64,000 nucleotides of DNA from Massilia alkalitolerans DSM 17462 (GCF_000427785.1 NZ_ATYR01000008.1:124001-188000), one strand, 5' to 3'. Counted from the first letter of the stretch, positions 1-10,804 are shown. The notes: a model not told the origin generated them from the letters alone. Numbers and translations are program-made.

Positions 1-86
1 GCGCCGGCCTGGAAGAGTATGCAGGCGAATGCTACAAGGTCGCCAAGTCGGAGTACGACCGCCTGCTGAGCGACGTGGCCCGTTAA
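1..86 (+). CDS. C-terminal end of an unidentified protein (partial)
   Basis: An open frame runs in from the window edge and stops at TAA 84-86. It gives about 27 residues ending EYDRLLSDVAR, charged and probably helical, with no recognisable motif. Its stop codon shares two bases with the stop codon of the convergent kinase gene (83-85 on the other strand), so the two genes end on each other. No function can be given. Confidence 0.5.
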   Translation, partial: AGLEEYAGECYKVAKSEYDRLLSDVAR

Positions 87-1597
87 GAATTGACCGGCGC
101 CCCATCGGGCGCCTTGCCGCTTTCGGCTTCGAGCGCCGTCCCGATCGACAGGGACGGCGTTCTCGTTTCCGCGCTGGCGAACACCGGAGCGGCATTGGCG
201 CTGCCGTCCCCGCCCGGCGCCGCCGCCGGAATCCAGGCGCGCACGCAGGTACCGATATTATTTACGCCGCGCGCCACCTGCAGGCTGCCGCCCAGCAGCA
301 GCGCACGCTCGCGCATGCCCAGCAGGCCGTGCGACTTGGACTTGGCCATCGCGTCCGCCGGGATGCCGATGCCGTCGTCCGTGATCTCCAGCTCCCAGCC
401 GCTCGGCTCGCGCGTCAGGTTGACGATCACGGTGCGCGCCTTGGCGTACTTGGCGATGTTGTTCAGGGCTTCCTGGGTGATGCGGAACAGCGCGATCGCC
501 TGCATCGGACCGGCACGGTCCGCCTCGGCATCGATCAGGGCGTCGCAGTCGAGCGCGGTCACCCGCGCATAATCGGCGCAATAACTCTGCAGCGCGGCCG
601 ACAGGCCCATGTTGTCGAGCAGGCTGGGACGCAGGTTCTCGATGATGCGGCGCTTGAGCTGCACGGTGTCGATCAGGGTCTTGCGGGCCCGGCCCAGCAT
701 CGACACCAGTTCCGGGTGCGTGCCCTTGAGCTGTTCGCTGACCGAGGTCATGTCCATCCCGATCGCGGTCAGGTTGGCGCCCATCTCGTCGTGCAGCTCG
801 CGCGCCAGGCGCGACTTTTCTTCTTCCTGCACCCGGATCAGGTGGCGCGACAGCACCGACAACTGCTCGGTGCGCTCGGCAACCACCGCCTCCAGGCTGT
901 CGTTGGTCAGCTGCAGCGCGCGCTCGGCTTCCAGGCGCAAGCCGAAGCTGCGCTGCACCAGGCTGTGGAACAACAGGATTACGAGGATGGCGGCGGCATT
1001 GATGCCGACCCCGAGCAGCACCGTGCGGCGCGACTGCTCGTAGAATGCGGCGGTGCGGCTGGCCAGCAGTTCGTTCTGCTCGCGCGTCATGATCACGACC
1101 TGCAGGCGGATCTCGTCCATCTGGCCGCGCTCGTCGGCGGCCGCCGAGATCGCGACGATGTCGACCAGCCCGCCCCGGCGGTAGACCTCGAGCGACTCGT
1201 GCATCAGGCCGAGCTTGCGCTGCACCAGGCTGCGCAGCTGGGCCAGGTTCTTGGTTTGCGAGGGATTGTCGGCCAGCAGCACGCCCAGGGCGCGCAACTG
1301 GCTGTCGATCTGCTGGGGCGCCGCGTGCAGCGGCCCGAGGTTGACTTCCGAGCCGGACAGGAAATAGCCGCGCAAGCCGCTCTCGGCGTCGGTGACGAGA
1401 AGGTTCAGGTACTGGAGTTCGTCGGAGACGCGCGCGGTCTGGGCCTGCAGGGCGTTCGCGGAGCGCAAATCATCCAGGTTGCGGATCAGGAAGACCGCGT
1501 TGATGACCAGGATGACGACACAGGCCACGCACAGCAGGGTCTTGGAGAGCGGCAGACCACGCAGCCGCTTGCCATCGAAGGCAGTGGAAAAGTACAT
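83..1597 (-). CDS. CHASE3-domain sensor histidine kinase (NarX/DegS-type HisKA_3)
   Basis: Membrane sensor kinase of 504 residues. A first membrane segment lies near residues 19-38, a CHASE3-like helical sensor region at about 45-185, and a second membrane segment near 194-212. A coiled stretch leads to the HisKA_3 dimerisation domain with the phospho-acceptor His at about 269 (ARELHDEMG). A HATPase_c domain follows, with the N-box EALNNIAKYAKA and the G-box DDGIGIP. The last ~50 residues are Ala/Pro rich and look disordered. I chose ATG 1597 over an upstream TTG because AAAGGAAG sits just before it. The NarL-type regulator upstream (1894-2526, same strand) is the likely partner. The sensed signal cannot be told from sequence. 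Confidence 0.9.
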   Translation of the reverse strand: MYFSTAFDGKRLRGLPLSKTLLCVACVVILVINAVFLIRNLDDLRSANALQAQTARVSDELQYLNLLVTDAESGLRGYFLSGSEVNLGPLHAAPQQIDSQLRALGVLLADNPSQTKNLAQLRSLVQRKLGLMHESLEVYRRGGLVDIVAISAAADERGQMDEIRLQVVIMTREQNELLASRTAAFYEQSRRTVLLGVGINAAAILVILLFHSLVQRSFGLRLEAERALQLTNDSLEAVVAERTEQLSVLSRHLIRVQEEEKSRLARELHDEMGANLTAIGMDMTSVSEQLKGTHPELVSMLGRARKTLIDTVQLKRRIIENLRPSLLDNMGLSAALQSYCADYARVTALDCDALIDAEADRAGPMQAIALFRITQEALNNIAKYAKARTVIVNLTREPSGWELEITDDGIGIPADAMAKSKSHGLLGMRERALLLGGSLQVARGVNNIGTCVRAWIPAAAPGGDGSANAAPVFASAETRTPSLSIGTALEAESGKAPDGAPVNS

Positions 1598-1633
1598 GGG
1601 CTTCCTTTCGCGCAACTGATGCCGTCCGGGCCG

Positions 1634-1660
1634 ATTATAGTCGCGTTAGCTCAACAGTGC
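1634..1660 (-). promoter_or_regulatory. Putative promoter of the histidine kinase gene
   Basis: A perfect TATAAT -10 box reads on the minus strand at 1639-1634, about 37 bases upstream of the kinase ATG. The expected -35 position has only a weak match (CTGCAC). The 296-bp gap between the regulator and kinase genes holds nothing else clear, so the kinase may have its own promoter. Confidence 0.35.
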
Positions 1661-1893
1661 AGTGAGGCCCTTGGGGTAACCAGCCGTTACGCGGGCGCCA
1701 GCCATTGTTAACGGAGACAGAAATGCTGGGTGGCCGCACTTGGCAGTGTGCGCGAGGACGCGGCGGTATGCAATACAAATGTTGCACACCGGCGAAATTT
1801 TTGTAACGTTTGGAAACAGTTGTTGGCCGGAAAGACCACATCGGAGGGAGACGGCGGGCAACGCACCGGCGGGGCCGGCGCGTCGGGAACAGC

Positions 1894-2526
1894 TTAGTCG
1901 AGCAGGTTGTTCTTCATGGCGTAATAGGTCAGGTCGCTGTTCGACTGCAGACCCATCTTTTCCATGATGCGGGTACGGTAAGTGGAGACGGTCTTGATCG
2001 ACAGCGACAGGGCATTGCCGATGTCCGACACGGTGGCCCCCTTGGCCAGGCGCAGGAAGACCTGGAACTCGCGGTCCGACAGCTCGGTGTGGAGCGCCGT
2101 GTTCGGGTCACGGTCGAAACTCTGGGCCAGCAGCTCGCCCACGGTCGAGCTCACGTAACGGCGGCCCTGATATACGGTGCGCACCGCTGTCTTGAGCTCG
2201 TCGGCTTCGCATTCCTTGTTCAGGTAGCCGTTGGCGCCCATCTTGAACAGATTGAGCGCGTATTGCTGCGCCGGATAACCGGACAGAATCAGCACCGGCA
2301 GGTTGGGCTGGCCCTGGCGGATGGTGCGCAGGATATCGATGCCGCTCTGGTCCGGCATGGCGATGTCGAGCAACAGGACGTCGCAAATTTCGCGGCGTGC
2401 GATATCGAGGGCCTCGCGGCCGGTGGCGCCTTCGGCGACGACTTCGAACTCGCCCGACGACGAGAAAATCTGCTTGAATCCTGCTCGAACTATTTGGTGA
2501 TCGTCACAAATGGCAACGCGTATCAT
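1894..2526 (-). CDS. NarL/FixJ-family response regulator
   Basis: Cytoplasmic two-component regulator of 210 residues, the usual length of the family. The receiver domain (about 1-118) has the acidic pair D8-D9, phospho-acceptor D54 (LLLDIAMP) and Lys in the NKE segment near 103. The C-terminal LuxR-type helix-turn-helix (about 145-205) has the usual LSDREFQVFLRLAKG start. It resembles GacA/UvrY-type regulators, but that identity is not certain. It lies 296 bp upstream of the CHASE3 kinase on the same strand, so the two probably form one phosphorelay. Confidence 0.9.
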   Translation of the reverse strand: MIRVAICDDHQIVRAGFKQIFSSSGEFEVVAEGATGREALDIARREICDVLLLDIAMPDQSGIDILRTIRQGQPNLPVLILSGYPAQQYALNLFKMGANGYLNKECEADELKTAVRTVYQGRRYVSSTVGELLAQSFDRDPNTALHTELSDREFQVFLRLAKGATVSDIGNALSLSIKTVSTYRTRIMEKMGLQSNSDLTYYAMKNNLLD

Positions 2527-2786
2527 TGTCTTCCCTTAAATTTTCCCTTTTCAGGAAAGTGCCAGGTCCGTGCATACGCCCCGGCTTGCATGCGTATATA
2601 AGCATGACCGCACGTGACATTCTATCACTACGGCGCATGGCATCAAGGCACACACTTGCTGAGTTATGCGCGGCACGCATCAACAGGTCCGCGCAAGGGG
2701 TTAATTGACAGATTTGATGAGCACAGCGCATCGGAAGCCTCCGTCAGGGAGACAGCGCGGCGTCGATGCAGTGCGCCCGAATTCGC

Positions 2787-3197
2787 TCAGGCGATGCCGG
2801 CGCGACTGCCGTGCTTCAGGAGCGCGAGAATGTCCAGCAGCTCGGCCCTGACCATCTCGATATCGACGCCCGGTGCTGCCGGCGGCAACTCGACTTCGTC
2901 GGCAGCGTCCACCACATGGCCGCGGCCGTCGAGGCGATTGCGCGCACCGCTGATCGTGAAGCCCTGTTCGTAGAGCAGTTCGCGGATGCGGCGGATCAGC
3001 AGCACTTCGTGGTGCTGGTAATAACGACGGTTACCTCGGCGTTTGACCGGCTTTAGCTGGGTAAATTCCTGCTCCCAGTAGCGCAGCACATGCGGTTTGA
3101 CGCCGCACAAATCACTCACTTCACCAATCGTGAAATAGCGCTTCGCCGGGATCGGCGGCAGCACCACGGGCTCAGGCTTGTTCGGTCGTTCGCTCAT
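2787..3197 (-). CDS. MerR-family transcriptional regulator
   Basis: A 136-residue DNA-binding protein. The winged helix (about 20-90) opens with YFTIGEVSDLCGVKP and continues with HVLRYWEQEF, the MerR signature. The effector part is short and lacks the metal-binding cysteines of MerR/CueR. It starts 13 bp after ihfA. In many beta- and gamma-proteobacteria a MerR-type gene closes the pheS-pheT-ihfA operon, and this is that gene. Its target is not known to me. Confidence 0.88.
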   Translation of the reverse strand: MSERPNKPEPVVLPPIPAKRYFTIGEVSDLCGVKPHVLRYWEQEFTQLKPVKRRGNRRYYQHHEVLLIRRIRELLYEQGFTISGARNRLDGRGHVVDAADEVELPPAAPGVDIEMVRAELLDILALLKHGSRAGIA

Positions 3198-3210
3198 CTA
3201 CGTATTGTAC

Positions 3211-3609
3211 TCAGGCAGCGCGGGCCAGAGAGTTACTCGGCGGACTAGTCTCCTCGACCATTCCCTTGAGCTTCTGGCTCGCGTGGAAAGTCACGACGCG
3301 GCGCGCCGTGATGGGGATCTCTTCCCCGGTTTTCGGGTTGCGGCCCGGCCGCTGCGGCTTGTCACGCAACTGGAAGTTGCCAAAGCCCGACAGCTTGACG
3401 GCCTCGCCGCGCTCGAGCGCGTTACGGATTTCGTCGAAGAAGGTCTCGACCATGTCCTTGGCTTCACGCTTGTTCAGGCCGACCTGCTCGAACAGCAGCT
3501 CGGCCAGCTCGGCCTTGGTCAAGGTCGGCAGGTCCTTCTCTGCTTCCTTCCGCATTCGCGCCACTTGTGTCGCGCGATGCAGATCGGCCGCCAGCGCTTC
3601 CTGGAACAC
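3211..3609 (-). CDS. ihfA: Integration host factor subunit alpha
   Basis: DNA-bending protein that forms a heterodimer with IhfB and acts in nucleoid structure, recombination and sigma-54 promoters. The core ([16 protein letters not shown] through the [12 protein letters not shown] arm and [13 protein letters not shown]) matches IhfA end to end. The N-terminus is longer than in E. coli. Reading from GTG 3609 gives 132 residues; ATG 3555 gives 114 and starts MRKEAEKD. The frame is open even further up, to a possible ATT near 3633 that follows an AGG-rich stretch, so the start is uncertain. It lies between pheT and the MerR gene. Confidence 0.93.
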   Translation of the reverse strand: MFQEALAADLHRATQVARMRKEAEKDLPTLTKAELAELLFEQVGLNKREAKDMVETFFDEIRNALERGEAVKLSGFGNFQLRDKPQRPGRNPKTGEEIPITARRVVTFHASQKLKGMVEETSPPSNSLARAA

Positions 3610-3692
3610 GGCCGAATCAACGTCGTTGTTATTAATTTTGAAGCCCTACCTTCAAGAAACGATGTTTTGGAACGATATGACATGCTTTACCT

Positions 3693-3713
3693 GGGCGCTC
3701 CGCTGGAGCGCCC
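3693..3713 (-). other. Perfect hairpin between pheT and ihfA
   Basis: Nine-base arms (GGGCGCTCC / GGAGCGCCC) with a three-base loop lie in the 115-bp pheT-ihfA gap. No T-run follows on the minus strand, so it is unlikely to be an intrinsic terminator. It could stabilise the upstream mRNA or slow read-through. Confidence 0.5.
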
Positions 3714-3724
3714 GGTTAAACACA

Positions 3725-6151
3725 TCATGCACGCAGCTTTGCGCCGACTTTTTCTTGTGCCGCACGGGCCACGGCCGCCATGATGGCGTCCACCGCGTCG
3801 TCCTGCAGCGTCGATTGAGTATCTTGCAAGCCAAAGCGGAAAGCAAGGCTTTTTTCATCCGTCTCCAGGCCCTTGCCGCGGTATTCATCAAACAAAACAA
3901 CGGCTTGCACGATCTTTCCGCCAGGATTCGCAGCGATCTCGGCATGGAAGCAATCGAGCACTTCCTGGGCCGCGACGCCCTGCTTCACCACCAGCGCCAG
4001 GTCGCGCGTGGCGCCCGGGAACTTCGAAATCTCGGCGTAGGCCGGCACGCTGCGCTGGCGCAGCGCCTCGGCATCGACTTCGAACACGACCGGTGCCTGC
4101 GGCAGGTCGTACTTCTGCAGCCAGCGCGGGTGCAGCTCGCCGATGAAGCCGATTTGCTTGCCATCCAGTTCGACGAAGGCGCTGCGGCCCGGGTGCAGGG
4201 CCGGATGCTCGCCCTTCACGAAGCGCAGCACGCTGGGTGCGAACAGGGCCTCGAGGTCGGCCTTGACGTCGAAGAAGTCGACCTGGCGGGTCTTTTCGCC
4301 CCACTGCTCGTCATTGACCGGGCCGTAGGCCATGGCGGCGACACGCTTGGGCTGCTCGAAACCGGCCACCGACAGCGGACCGTCCGCTACCGCCGCGTTA
4401 CGCTTGAACACGGCGCCGACTTCGAACACGCGCACCCGCCCGGCCTTGCGGTTGACGTTGTAGCGCACGTTGGCCAGCAGGCTGCCCACCAGGTTCGAGC
4501 GCATCACGCTCATCTGGCTGGCGATCGGGTTCTGCAGGCGGATCGGGTCCGCGTTGGCGGCGAAGTCCTGCTCCCACTGGGCTTCCACGAAGCTCATGTT
4601 CACGGTTTCCTGGTAGCCCAGGTCGGCCAGCTGGTGGCGGATCGCGAACAGCGAGCGGGTGTTTTCCGGCTCGATCAGCATCGCGGTCGGCGCAACCGGC
4701 GGACGGGTCGGGATGTTCTCGAAACCGTACACGCGCGCGACTTCCTCGATCAGGTCTTCCTCGATCTCGATGTCGAAACGGTAGGACGGCGAGGTCACCT
4801 GGAACACACCGGCTTCGAACGTGAACGGCAGTTGCAGGCGGGTGAAGATGTCGGCCACGACCTCATCGGTCAGCGGCACGCCGATCACCTTGGCGGCGCG
4901 GGCGGTACGCATCGCGACCGGCTTTGGCTGCGGCAGCTTGACCGACTGATCATCGACCGGACCTACTCTCGTATCCGCGGTGCCGCAGATCTCGACGATC
5001 AGTGCGGTAATGCGTTCGATGTGCTCGACCGTGGTCGCGTAGTCAACGCCGCGCTCGAAGCGGTGCGCCGCATCGGTCGAGAAGTTGTACTTGCGGGCGC
5101 GGCCCTGGATGGCGTTCGGCCACCAGAATGCGGCTTCCAGGTAGATGTCGGTGGTATCCAGCGTCACGGCGGTGAAGTCGCCGCCCATGATGCCGGCCAG
5201 CGATTCGATCGCCGATTCGTCGGCGATCACGCCGACCCACTCGTCGACCTCGACGGTATTGCCGTTCAGGAGCTTCAACTGCTCGCCCTTCTTGCCCCAG
5301 CGGATTTCGAGGCCGCCATGGATCTTGGACAGGTCGAACACGTGCGAAGGACGGCCGACTTCCAGCATCACGTAGTTCGAGATGTCGACCAGGGCCGACA
5401 CCGAACGCTGGCCGCTGCGCTCGAGGCGCTGCTTCATCCAGTCCGGGGTCGCGGCGCGCGCATTCAGGCCGCGGATGACGCGGCCCGAGAAACGGCCGCA
5501 CAGGTCCGGCGCCGAGATCTTCACCGGCAGGGTTTCGTCGAGGCTGACGGCAACCTGTTTGGTGGTTGGCACGTGCAGCGGGGTGCCGGTCAGGGCCGCC
5601 ACTTCGCGCGCCACGCCCAGCACCGACAGGCAGTCCGCCTTGTTCGGGGTCAGCTTGATGGTGAACTTCAGGTCGTCCAGGCCGAGGTAGTCGCGGATGT
5701 CGGCGCCCACCGGCGCGTCCGGCGGTAGTTCCATCAGGCCGCTGCTCTCTTCCGAGATTTTCAGTTCCTTGGCCGAGCACATCATGCCCTGCGACTCGAC
5801 GCCGCGCAGCTTGCCGACCTTGATCGCGAAGGGCTTGCCGTCGGCGCCCGGCGGCAGCACGGCGCCGGCCTTGGCACAGATCGCCTTCATGCCGGCGCGC
5901 ACGTTCGGGGCGCCGCATACGATGTTGAGCAGGGTGCCGCTGCCGACGTCCACCTGGCAGACGTTCAGGCGGTCGGCGTCCGGGTGCTTGGCGACTTCCT
6001 TCACCTCGGCCACCACCACGTTGGTGAACGGCGGCGCGACCGCTTCGACGTCCTCGACTTCGAGGCCGGACATGGTCAGGAGGTGGGACAGTTCATCCGA
6101 AGTCATCTTCGGATCGACCATGGAACGGAGCCAGTTTTCGGAGAATTGCAT
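3725..6151 (-). CDS. pheT: Phenylalanine-tRNA ligase beta subunit
   Basis: Beta chain of the (alpha-beta)2 enzyme that charges tRNA-Phe. It has 808 residues, normal for bacteria. The N-terminal OB-fold tRNA-binding domain ([18 protein letters not shown], about 45-150) is followed by the B3/B4 editing region, the B5 domain, the catalytic-like core and a C-terminal anticodon-binding (FDX-ACB) domain with [15 protein letters not shown] 6151 agrees with the family start [10 protein letters not shown]. It follows pheS by about 56 bp and is co-transcribed with it and ihfA. Confidence 0.97.
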   Translation of the reverse strand: MQFSENWLRSMVDPKMTSDELSHLLTMSGLEVEDVEAVAPPFTNVVVAEVKEVAKHPDADRLNVCQVDVGSGTLLNIVCGAPNVRAGMKAICAKAGAVLPPGADGKPFAIKVGKLRGVESQGMMCSAKELKISEESSGLMELPPDAPVGADIRDYLGLDDLKFTIKLTPNKADCLSVLGVAREVAALTGTPLHVPTTKQVAVSLDETLPVKISAPDLCGRFSGRVIRGLNARAATPDWMKQRLERSGQRSVSALVDISNYVMLEVGRPSHVFDLSKIHGGLEIRWGKKGEQLKLLNGNTVEVDEWVGVIADESAIESLAGIMGGDFTAVTLDTTDIYLEAAFWWPNAIQGRARKYNFSTDAAHRFERGVDYATTVEHIERITALIVEICGTADTRVGPVDDQSVKLPQPKPVAMRTARAAKVIGVPLTDEVVADIFTRLQLPFTFEAGVFQVTSPSYRFDIEIEEDLIEEVARVYGFENIPTRPPVAPTAMLIEPENTRSLFAIRHQLADLGYQETVNMSFVEAQWEQDFAANADPIRLQNPIASQMSVMRSNLVGSLLANVRYNVNRKAGRVRVFEVGAVFKRNAAVADGPLSVAGFEQPKRVAAMAYGPVNDEQWGEKTRQVDFFDVKADLEALFAPSVLRFVKGEHPALHPGRSAFVELDGKQIGFIGELHPRWLQKYDLPQAPVVFEVDAEALRQRSVPAYAEISKFPGATRDLALVVKQGVAAQEVLDCFHAEIAANPGGKIVQAVVLFDEYRGKGLETDEKSLAFRFGLQDTQSTLQDDAVDAIMAAVARAAQEKVGAKLRA

Positions 6152-6207
6152 GTTCTTTTTACCTTGTAACCGCGTTTATGACTGGGCGTACTGAATTAGC
6201 GACCGTA

Positions 6208-7338
<1,131 letters not shown>

Positions 7339-7362
7339 TGATCTTGCTAGCTAACTGACTGA

Positions 7363-7722
7363 TTAGGCAGCCAGCTTGGCCTTGGCGGCGGTGACAATCG
7401 CGGCGAACGCCGGCTTGTCGTGCACTGCCATGTCGGCCAGGACTTTACGGTCCAGTTCAATCCCGGACTTCTTCAGGCCGTTCATGAAGGCGCTGTAGGT
7501 CATGCCGTGCGAACGCGATGCCGCGTTGATACGGGTGATCCACAGGGCGCGGAAGACGCGCTTCTTGTTACGACGGTCGCGGTAGGCGTACTGGCCAGCG
7601 CGCATGACTGCTTGCTTGGCAATACGGAACACCTTGCTGCGACGGCCGCGGTAGCCTTTGGCAAGTTCAAGGACTTTCTTGTGACGGGCACGTGCAGTAA
7701 CCCCACGTTTTACTCGAGGCAT
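7363..7722 (-). CDS. rplT: 50S ribosomal protein L20
   Basis: Assembly protein of the large ribosomal subunit, 119 residues, the normal length. It begins [18 protein letters not shown] and has the basic N-terminal arm ([16 protein letters not shown]) that contacts 23S rRNA. AGGGAG precedes the ATG. It lies 30 bp after rpmI. In other bacteria L20 represses its own operon by binding the leader, and a matching candidate RNA lies upstream of rpmI (7983-8101). Confidence 0.97.
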   Translation of the reverse strand: MPRVKRGVTARARHKKVLELAKGYRGRRSKVFRIAKQAVMRAGQYAYRDRRNKKRVFRALWITRINAASRSHGMTYSAFMNGLKKSGIELDRKVLADMAVHDKPAFAAIVTAAKAKLAA

Positions 7723-7752
7723 GGTAGCTCCCTTTGTATATGATTAGTGAGA

Positions 7753-7950
7753 TTAAGCGGAAGGCATCATGCGGTAGACGCTCGTCACGTCCGATGCATT
7801 GATGTTACGGGTGCCGCGCAGTTGACGCTTGTTTTTGGTGGTCTTCTTGGTCAGGATGTGACGCTTGAACGCCATACCCGACTTGACGGTACCACCCGGA
7901 CGCACGCGAAAACGCTTCTTCGCGGAGCTTTTGGTTTTCATTTTTGGCAT
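7753..7950 (-). CDS. rpmI: 50S ribosomal protein L35
   Basis: Small basic protein of the large ribosomal subunit, 65 residues, the normal length. It begins [16 protein letters not shown] and ends with the conserved RGTRN region. It stands between infC and rplT as in nearly all bacteria. The 291-bp gap upstream is long for this operon and contains a candidate internal promoter and a structured leader. Confidence 0.97.
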   Translation of the reverse strand: MPKMKTKSSAKKRFRVRPGGTVKSGMAFKRHILTKKTTKNKRQLRGTRNINASDVTSVYRMMPSA

Positions 7951-7982
7951 AGTATTCTGCCCTTTTACAGGCAGCCTCTATA

Positions 7983-8101
7983 CGACAGGATTGCAGGTGG
8001 CGGCAACGCCGCTCTTGGATGCCTGCTTTCACTTGTCTTGCAGCCGACGCCACTTCCTGTCGACTACAACCTGTTCGTTAAAACAGGAACCGCAGATGAT
8101 A
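7983..8101 (-). promoter_or_regulatory. Candidate internal promoter and L20-type autoregulatory leader of rpmI-rplT
   Basis: On the minus strand an extended -10 (TGC followed by TATCAT, 8101-8096) would start RNA near 8089. Downstream, two long-range stems pair: CGACAGGA (8062-8055) with TCCTGTCG (7990-7983), and GTGGCG (8053-8048) with CGCCAC (8002-7997). They are separated by an uneven internal loop of one base against six. A closed stem with an asymmetric loop just ahead of rpmI-rplT is what is known of L20 operator RNAs. That L20 binds here is inference. Confidence 0.5.
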
Positions 8102-8177
8102 GCACAGGTTTGCGGGGAATTGTTGGGGCAGCGCCAGGCTTTGTCGCCACCGACGGAACAAACGCACAAACGAACGT

Positions 8178-8220
8178 GGGCCGGGCCTGGCGCAGCTCAC
8201 GCTGGCGCCCGGCCCGGCCC
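8178..8220 (-). other. GC-rich hairpin in the infC-rpmI gap
   Basis: Arms beginning GGGCCGGGC and ending GCCCGGCCC, with an inner TGGCGCAGC-type stem, form a long hairpin about 20 bases after the infC stop. No T-run follows. It may protect the infC message or pause polymerase before the internal rpmI promoter. Confidence 0.5.
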
Positions 8221-8241
8221 ATCATCTGACGGCGCGAAGAA

Positions 8242-8763
8242 TTACTTCTTCTTCTTCGGCGCAACGATCATGATCATCTGGCGACCCTCGAGCTTCGGGA
8301 ACTGCTCGACCTGGCCGACTTCTTCCAGGTCGCCGCGCAGGCGCTCGAGCATGCGCATGCCGATGTCCTGGTGCGCCATTTCACGGCCGCGGAAGCGCAA
8401 CGTGATCTTGGTCTTGTCGCCTTCTTCCAGGAACTTGATGAGGTTGCGCAGCTTGATGCTGTAGTCGCCTTCATCGGTGCCCGGGCGGAACTTGACTTCC
8501 TTGACCTGGATGATCTTCTGCTTCAGCTTGGCTTCGTGCGCCTTCTTCTGTTCGGAGTACTTGAACTTACCGTAGTCCATCAGGCGGCAGACCGGCGGGA
8601 CCGCGTTCGGCGCGATCTCGACCAGGTCGACGTTCTTTTCCTCGGCCATGCGGAACGCTTCCGCCAGGCTCACGATGCCCAGCGGTTCGTTGTCCACACC
8701 GTTCAGGCGCATTTCGGGATGGGTGATCTCGCCGTTGATGCGATGCTGTTTGTCAGTAGCTAT
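8242..8763 (-). CDS. infC: Translation initiation factor IF-3, started at ATA
   Basis: IF-3 binds the 30S subunit and checks start-codon pairing. The protein has 173 residues when read from ATA at 8763-8761: [11 protein letters not shown] follows in frame, then [13 protein letters not shown] and the C-terminal domain with the basic KKKK end. The first ATG in frame (8712) would cut off the conserved N-terminus. AAAGGA lies seven bases before the ATA. Rare start codons (AUU in E. coli) are known for infC and allow IF-3 to repress itself; this is the same device with ATA. Confidence 0.93.
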   Translation of the reverse strand: MATDKQHRINGEITHPEMRLNGVDNEPLGIVSLAEAFRMAEEKNVDLVEIAPNAVPPVCRLMDYGKFKYSEQKKAHEAKLKQKIIQVKEVKFRPGTDEGDYSIKLRNLIKFLEEGDKTKITLRFRGREMAHQDIGMRMLERLRGDLEEVGQVEQFPKLEGRQMIMIVAPKKKK

Positions 8764-8798
8764 GTCGTTTCCTTTGAAAGTATTGATTGAGGCCGGGA

Positions 8799-10709
8799 TT
8801 ATTTCGCCTTGGCGGCAACTTCGCCAACCAGGCGCTCCACGAGCGCGTCGACCGGCATCACGCCGAGATCGACATTGCCGCGGGCACGCACGGCCACCGT
8901 ATTTGCTTCACGTTCTTTATCGCCAACAACCAGAATGTACGGCAGTTTTTGGACAGAATGCTCGCGAATTTTATAAGTAATCTTCTCGTTCCGCAAATCA
9001 GCGTGAACGCGGATGCCCGCCGCGCGCAGCTTGGCTTCGACCTGCTTCACATAATCTGCTTGCGCATCCGAGATATTCAAGACCGCGACCTGGACCGGGG
9101 CCAGCCACAGCGGCAGCGCGCCGGCGTAGTTCTCGATCAGGATGCCGATGAAGCGCTCCATCGAGCCGACGATCGCACGGTGCAGCATGACCGGCACCTT
9201 GCGGGTGTTGTCTTCCGCAACATATTCGGCGCCGAGGCGGCCCGGCATCGAGAAGTCGACCTGCATGGTGCCGACCTGCCATGGACGGCCCAGGCTGTCC
9301 TTCAGGTGGTACTCGATCTTCGGGCCATAGAAGGCGCCCTCGCCCGGCAGCTCGGTCCATTCCACGCCGCAGCCGCGCAGCGCCGAACGCAGGGCCTCTT
9401 CGGCCTGGTCCCACACCTCGTCGGAACCGATGCGGTTTTCCGGGCGCAGGGCGATCTTGACGTCGATGTTCTCGAAGCCGAAGTCCTCGTACACCTTCAT
9501 CGCCTGGGCGTGGAAGGCCACGACCTCGGGAGCGATCTGCTCTTCGGTACAGAACACGTGGCCGTCGTCCTGGGTGAAGCCGCGCACGCGCATCAGGCCG
9601 TGCAGCGCGCCCGAGGACTCGTTGCGGTGGCACTGGCCGAACTCGCCGTAGCGCAGCGGCAGGTCGCGGTAGGAACGCAGGCCGGCGTTATAGATCTGCA
9701 CGTGGCCCGGGCAGTTCATCGGCTTCAGGGCGTAGGTGCGGTTTTCCGACTCGGTCGTGAACATGTTTTCACGATAGTTGTCCCAGTGGCCGGTCTTCTG
9801 CCACAGGGTGACGTCGATGATCTGCGGCGCCTTGACTTCGCTGTAGCCGGTGTTTTGATACGTTTTGCGCATGTACTGCTCGACCTGCTGCCAGATGGTC
9901 CAGCCCTTCGGGTGCCAGAAGATCAGGCCCGGGGCTTCGTCCTGGAAGTGGAAGAAGTCCAATTGCTTGCCCAGCTTGCGGTGGTCGCGCTTCTCGGCCT
10001 CTTCCAGCATGTGCAGGTACTGTTCCTGGTCTTCCTTCTTGGTCCAGGCGGTGCCGTACACGCGCTGCAGCATCTCGTTCTTGGAGTCGCCGCGCCAGTA
10101 GGCGCCGGCCAGCTTCATCAGCTTGAAGACCTTCAGCTTGCCGGTCGAGGGCACGTGCGGGCCGCGGCACAGGTCGGTGAAACCGCCCTGCTCGTAGAGC
10201 GACACGTCCTCGCCCGCCGGGATCGAGGCGATGATCTCGGCCTTGTAGTCTTCGCCGATCGACTTGAAGTAGCTGACCGCCTCGTCGCGCGGCAACACCT
10301 TGCGGGTGACCGGCTGGTCCTTCTTGGCCAGTTCCGCCATCTTCTTCTCGATCGCCGCCAGGTCGTCCGGGGTGAACGGACGCTTGTACGAGAAGTCATA
10401 GTAGAAGCCGTTCTCGATGACCGGGCCAATGGTGACTTGCGCTTCCGGGAACAGTTCCTTGACGGCGTGCGCCAGCAGGTGGGCGGTCGAGTGGCGGATG
10501 ACCTCCAGGCCGTCCGGATCGCGGTCGGTGACGATCGCCAGGTCGGCGTCGTCTTCGATCAGGAACGAGGTGTCGACCACCTTGCCGTTGACCTTGCCGG
10601 CGAGCGCGGCCTTGGCCAGGCTCGGGGCGATATTCTGGGCCACCTGGGCAACGGTGACCGGGCCGTCAAACTGACGACTGGAACCATCCGGAAGTCGAAC
10701 GTTGAGCAT
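8799..10709 (-). CDS. thrS: Threonine-tRNA ligase
   Basis: Charges tRNA-Thr; 636 residues, the normal length. It has a TGS domain (about 1-62), an editing domain with the HxxxH motif HSTAHLLAH, a class II catalytic core with the zinc ligand Cys in MNCPGHV and motif 2 [12 protein letters not shown], and a C-terminal anticodon-binding domain. The start is ATG 10709 ([10 protein letters not shown]), with GGAGA nine bases before it; a farther in-frame start at 10841 lies inside a terminator. It leads the thrS-infC-rpmI-rplT group. Confidence 0.97.
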   Translation of the reverse strand: MLNVRLPDGSSRQFDGPVTVAQVAQNIAPSLAKAALAGKVNGKVVDTSFLIEDDADLAIVTDRDPDGLEVIRHSTAHLLAHAVKELFPEAQVTIGPVIENGFYYDFSYKRPFTPDDLAAIEKKMAELAKKDQPVTRKVLPRDEAVSYFKSIGEDYKAEIIASIPAGEDVSLYEQGGFTDLCRGPHVPSTGKLKVFKLMKLAGAYWRGDSKNEMLQRVYGTAWTKKEDQEQYLHMLEEAEKRDHRKLGKQLDFFHFQDEAPGLIFWHPKGWTIWQQVEQYMRKTYQNTGYSEVKAPQIIDVTLWQKTGHWDNYRENMFTTESENRTYALKPMNCPGHVQIYNAGLRSYRDLPLRYGEFGQCHRNESSGALHGLMRVRGFTQDDGHVFCTEEQIAPEVVAFHAQAMKVYEDFGFENIDVKIALRPENRIGSDEVWDQAEEALRSALRGCGVEWTELPGEGAFYGPKIEYHLKDSLGRPWQVGTMQVDFSMPGRLGAEYVAEDNTRKVPVMLHRAIVGSMERFIGILIENYAGALPLWLAPVQVAVLNISDAQADYVKQVEAKLRAAGIRVHADLRNEKITYKIREHSVQKLPYILVVGDKEREANTVAVRARGNVDLGVMPVDALVERLVGEVAAKAK

Positions 10710-10776
10710 TGCTGTTCTCCATGTGGCGCAGCGCGCCATTAAATGTTGAAAATTTTGAAAGCTAAAAAGTTCGGAC

Positions 10777-10804
10777 GAAAAAAAACGCGCACCAGGCGCG
10801 TTTT
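10777..10804 (-). terminator. Intrinsic terminator between tRNA-Val and thrS
   Basis: On the minus strand a nine-base stem (AAAACGCGC / GCGCGTTTT) with a five-base loop runs into four more Ts. It would end the tRNA-Val transcript and, if any transcript reads on, attenuate thrS, whose ATG lies about 70 bases downstream. The A-rich other side makes it partly bidirectional. Confidence 0.8.

Noticed and set aside
2527-2786. Search for a tRNA-Pro after the MerR gene, as found in some proteobacteria
   Set aside because: No cloverleaf or TTCGAAT-type T loop is present in this gap.
3266-5728. An 820-codon open frame on the plus strand
   Set aside because: It lies antisense to pheT and ihfA, has the Arg/Ala/His-rich composition of a mirror frame in high-GC DNA, and has no recognisable domain.
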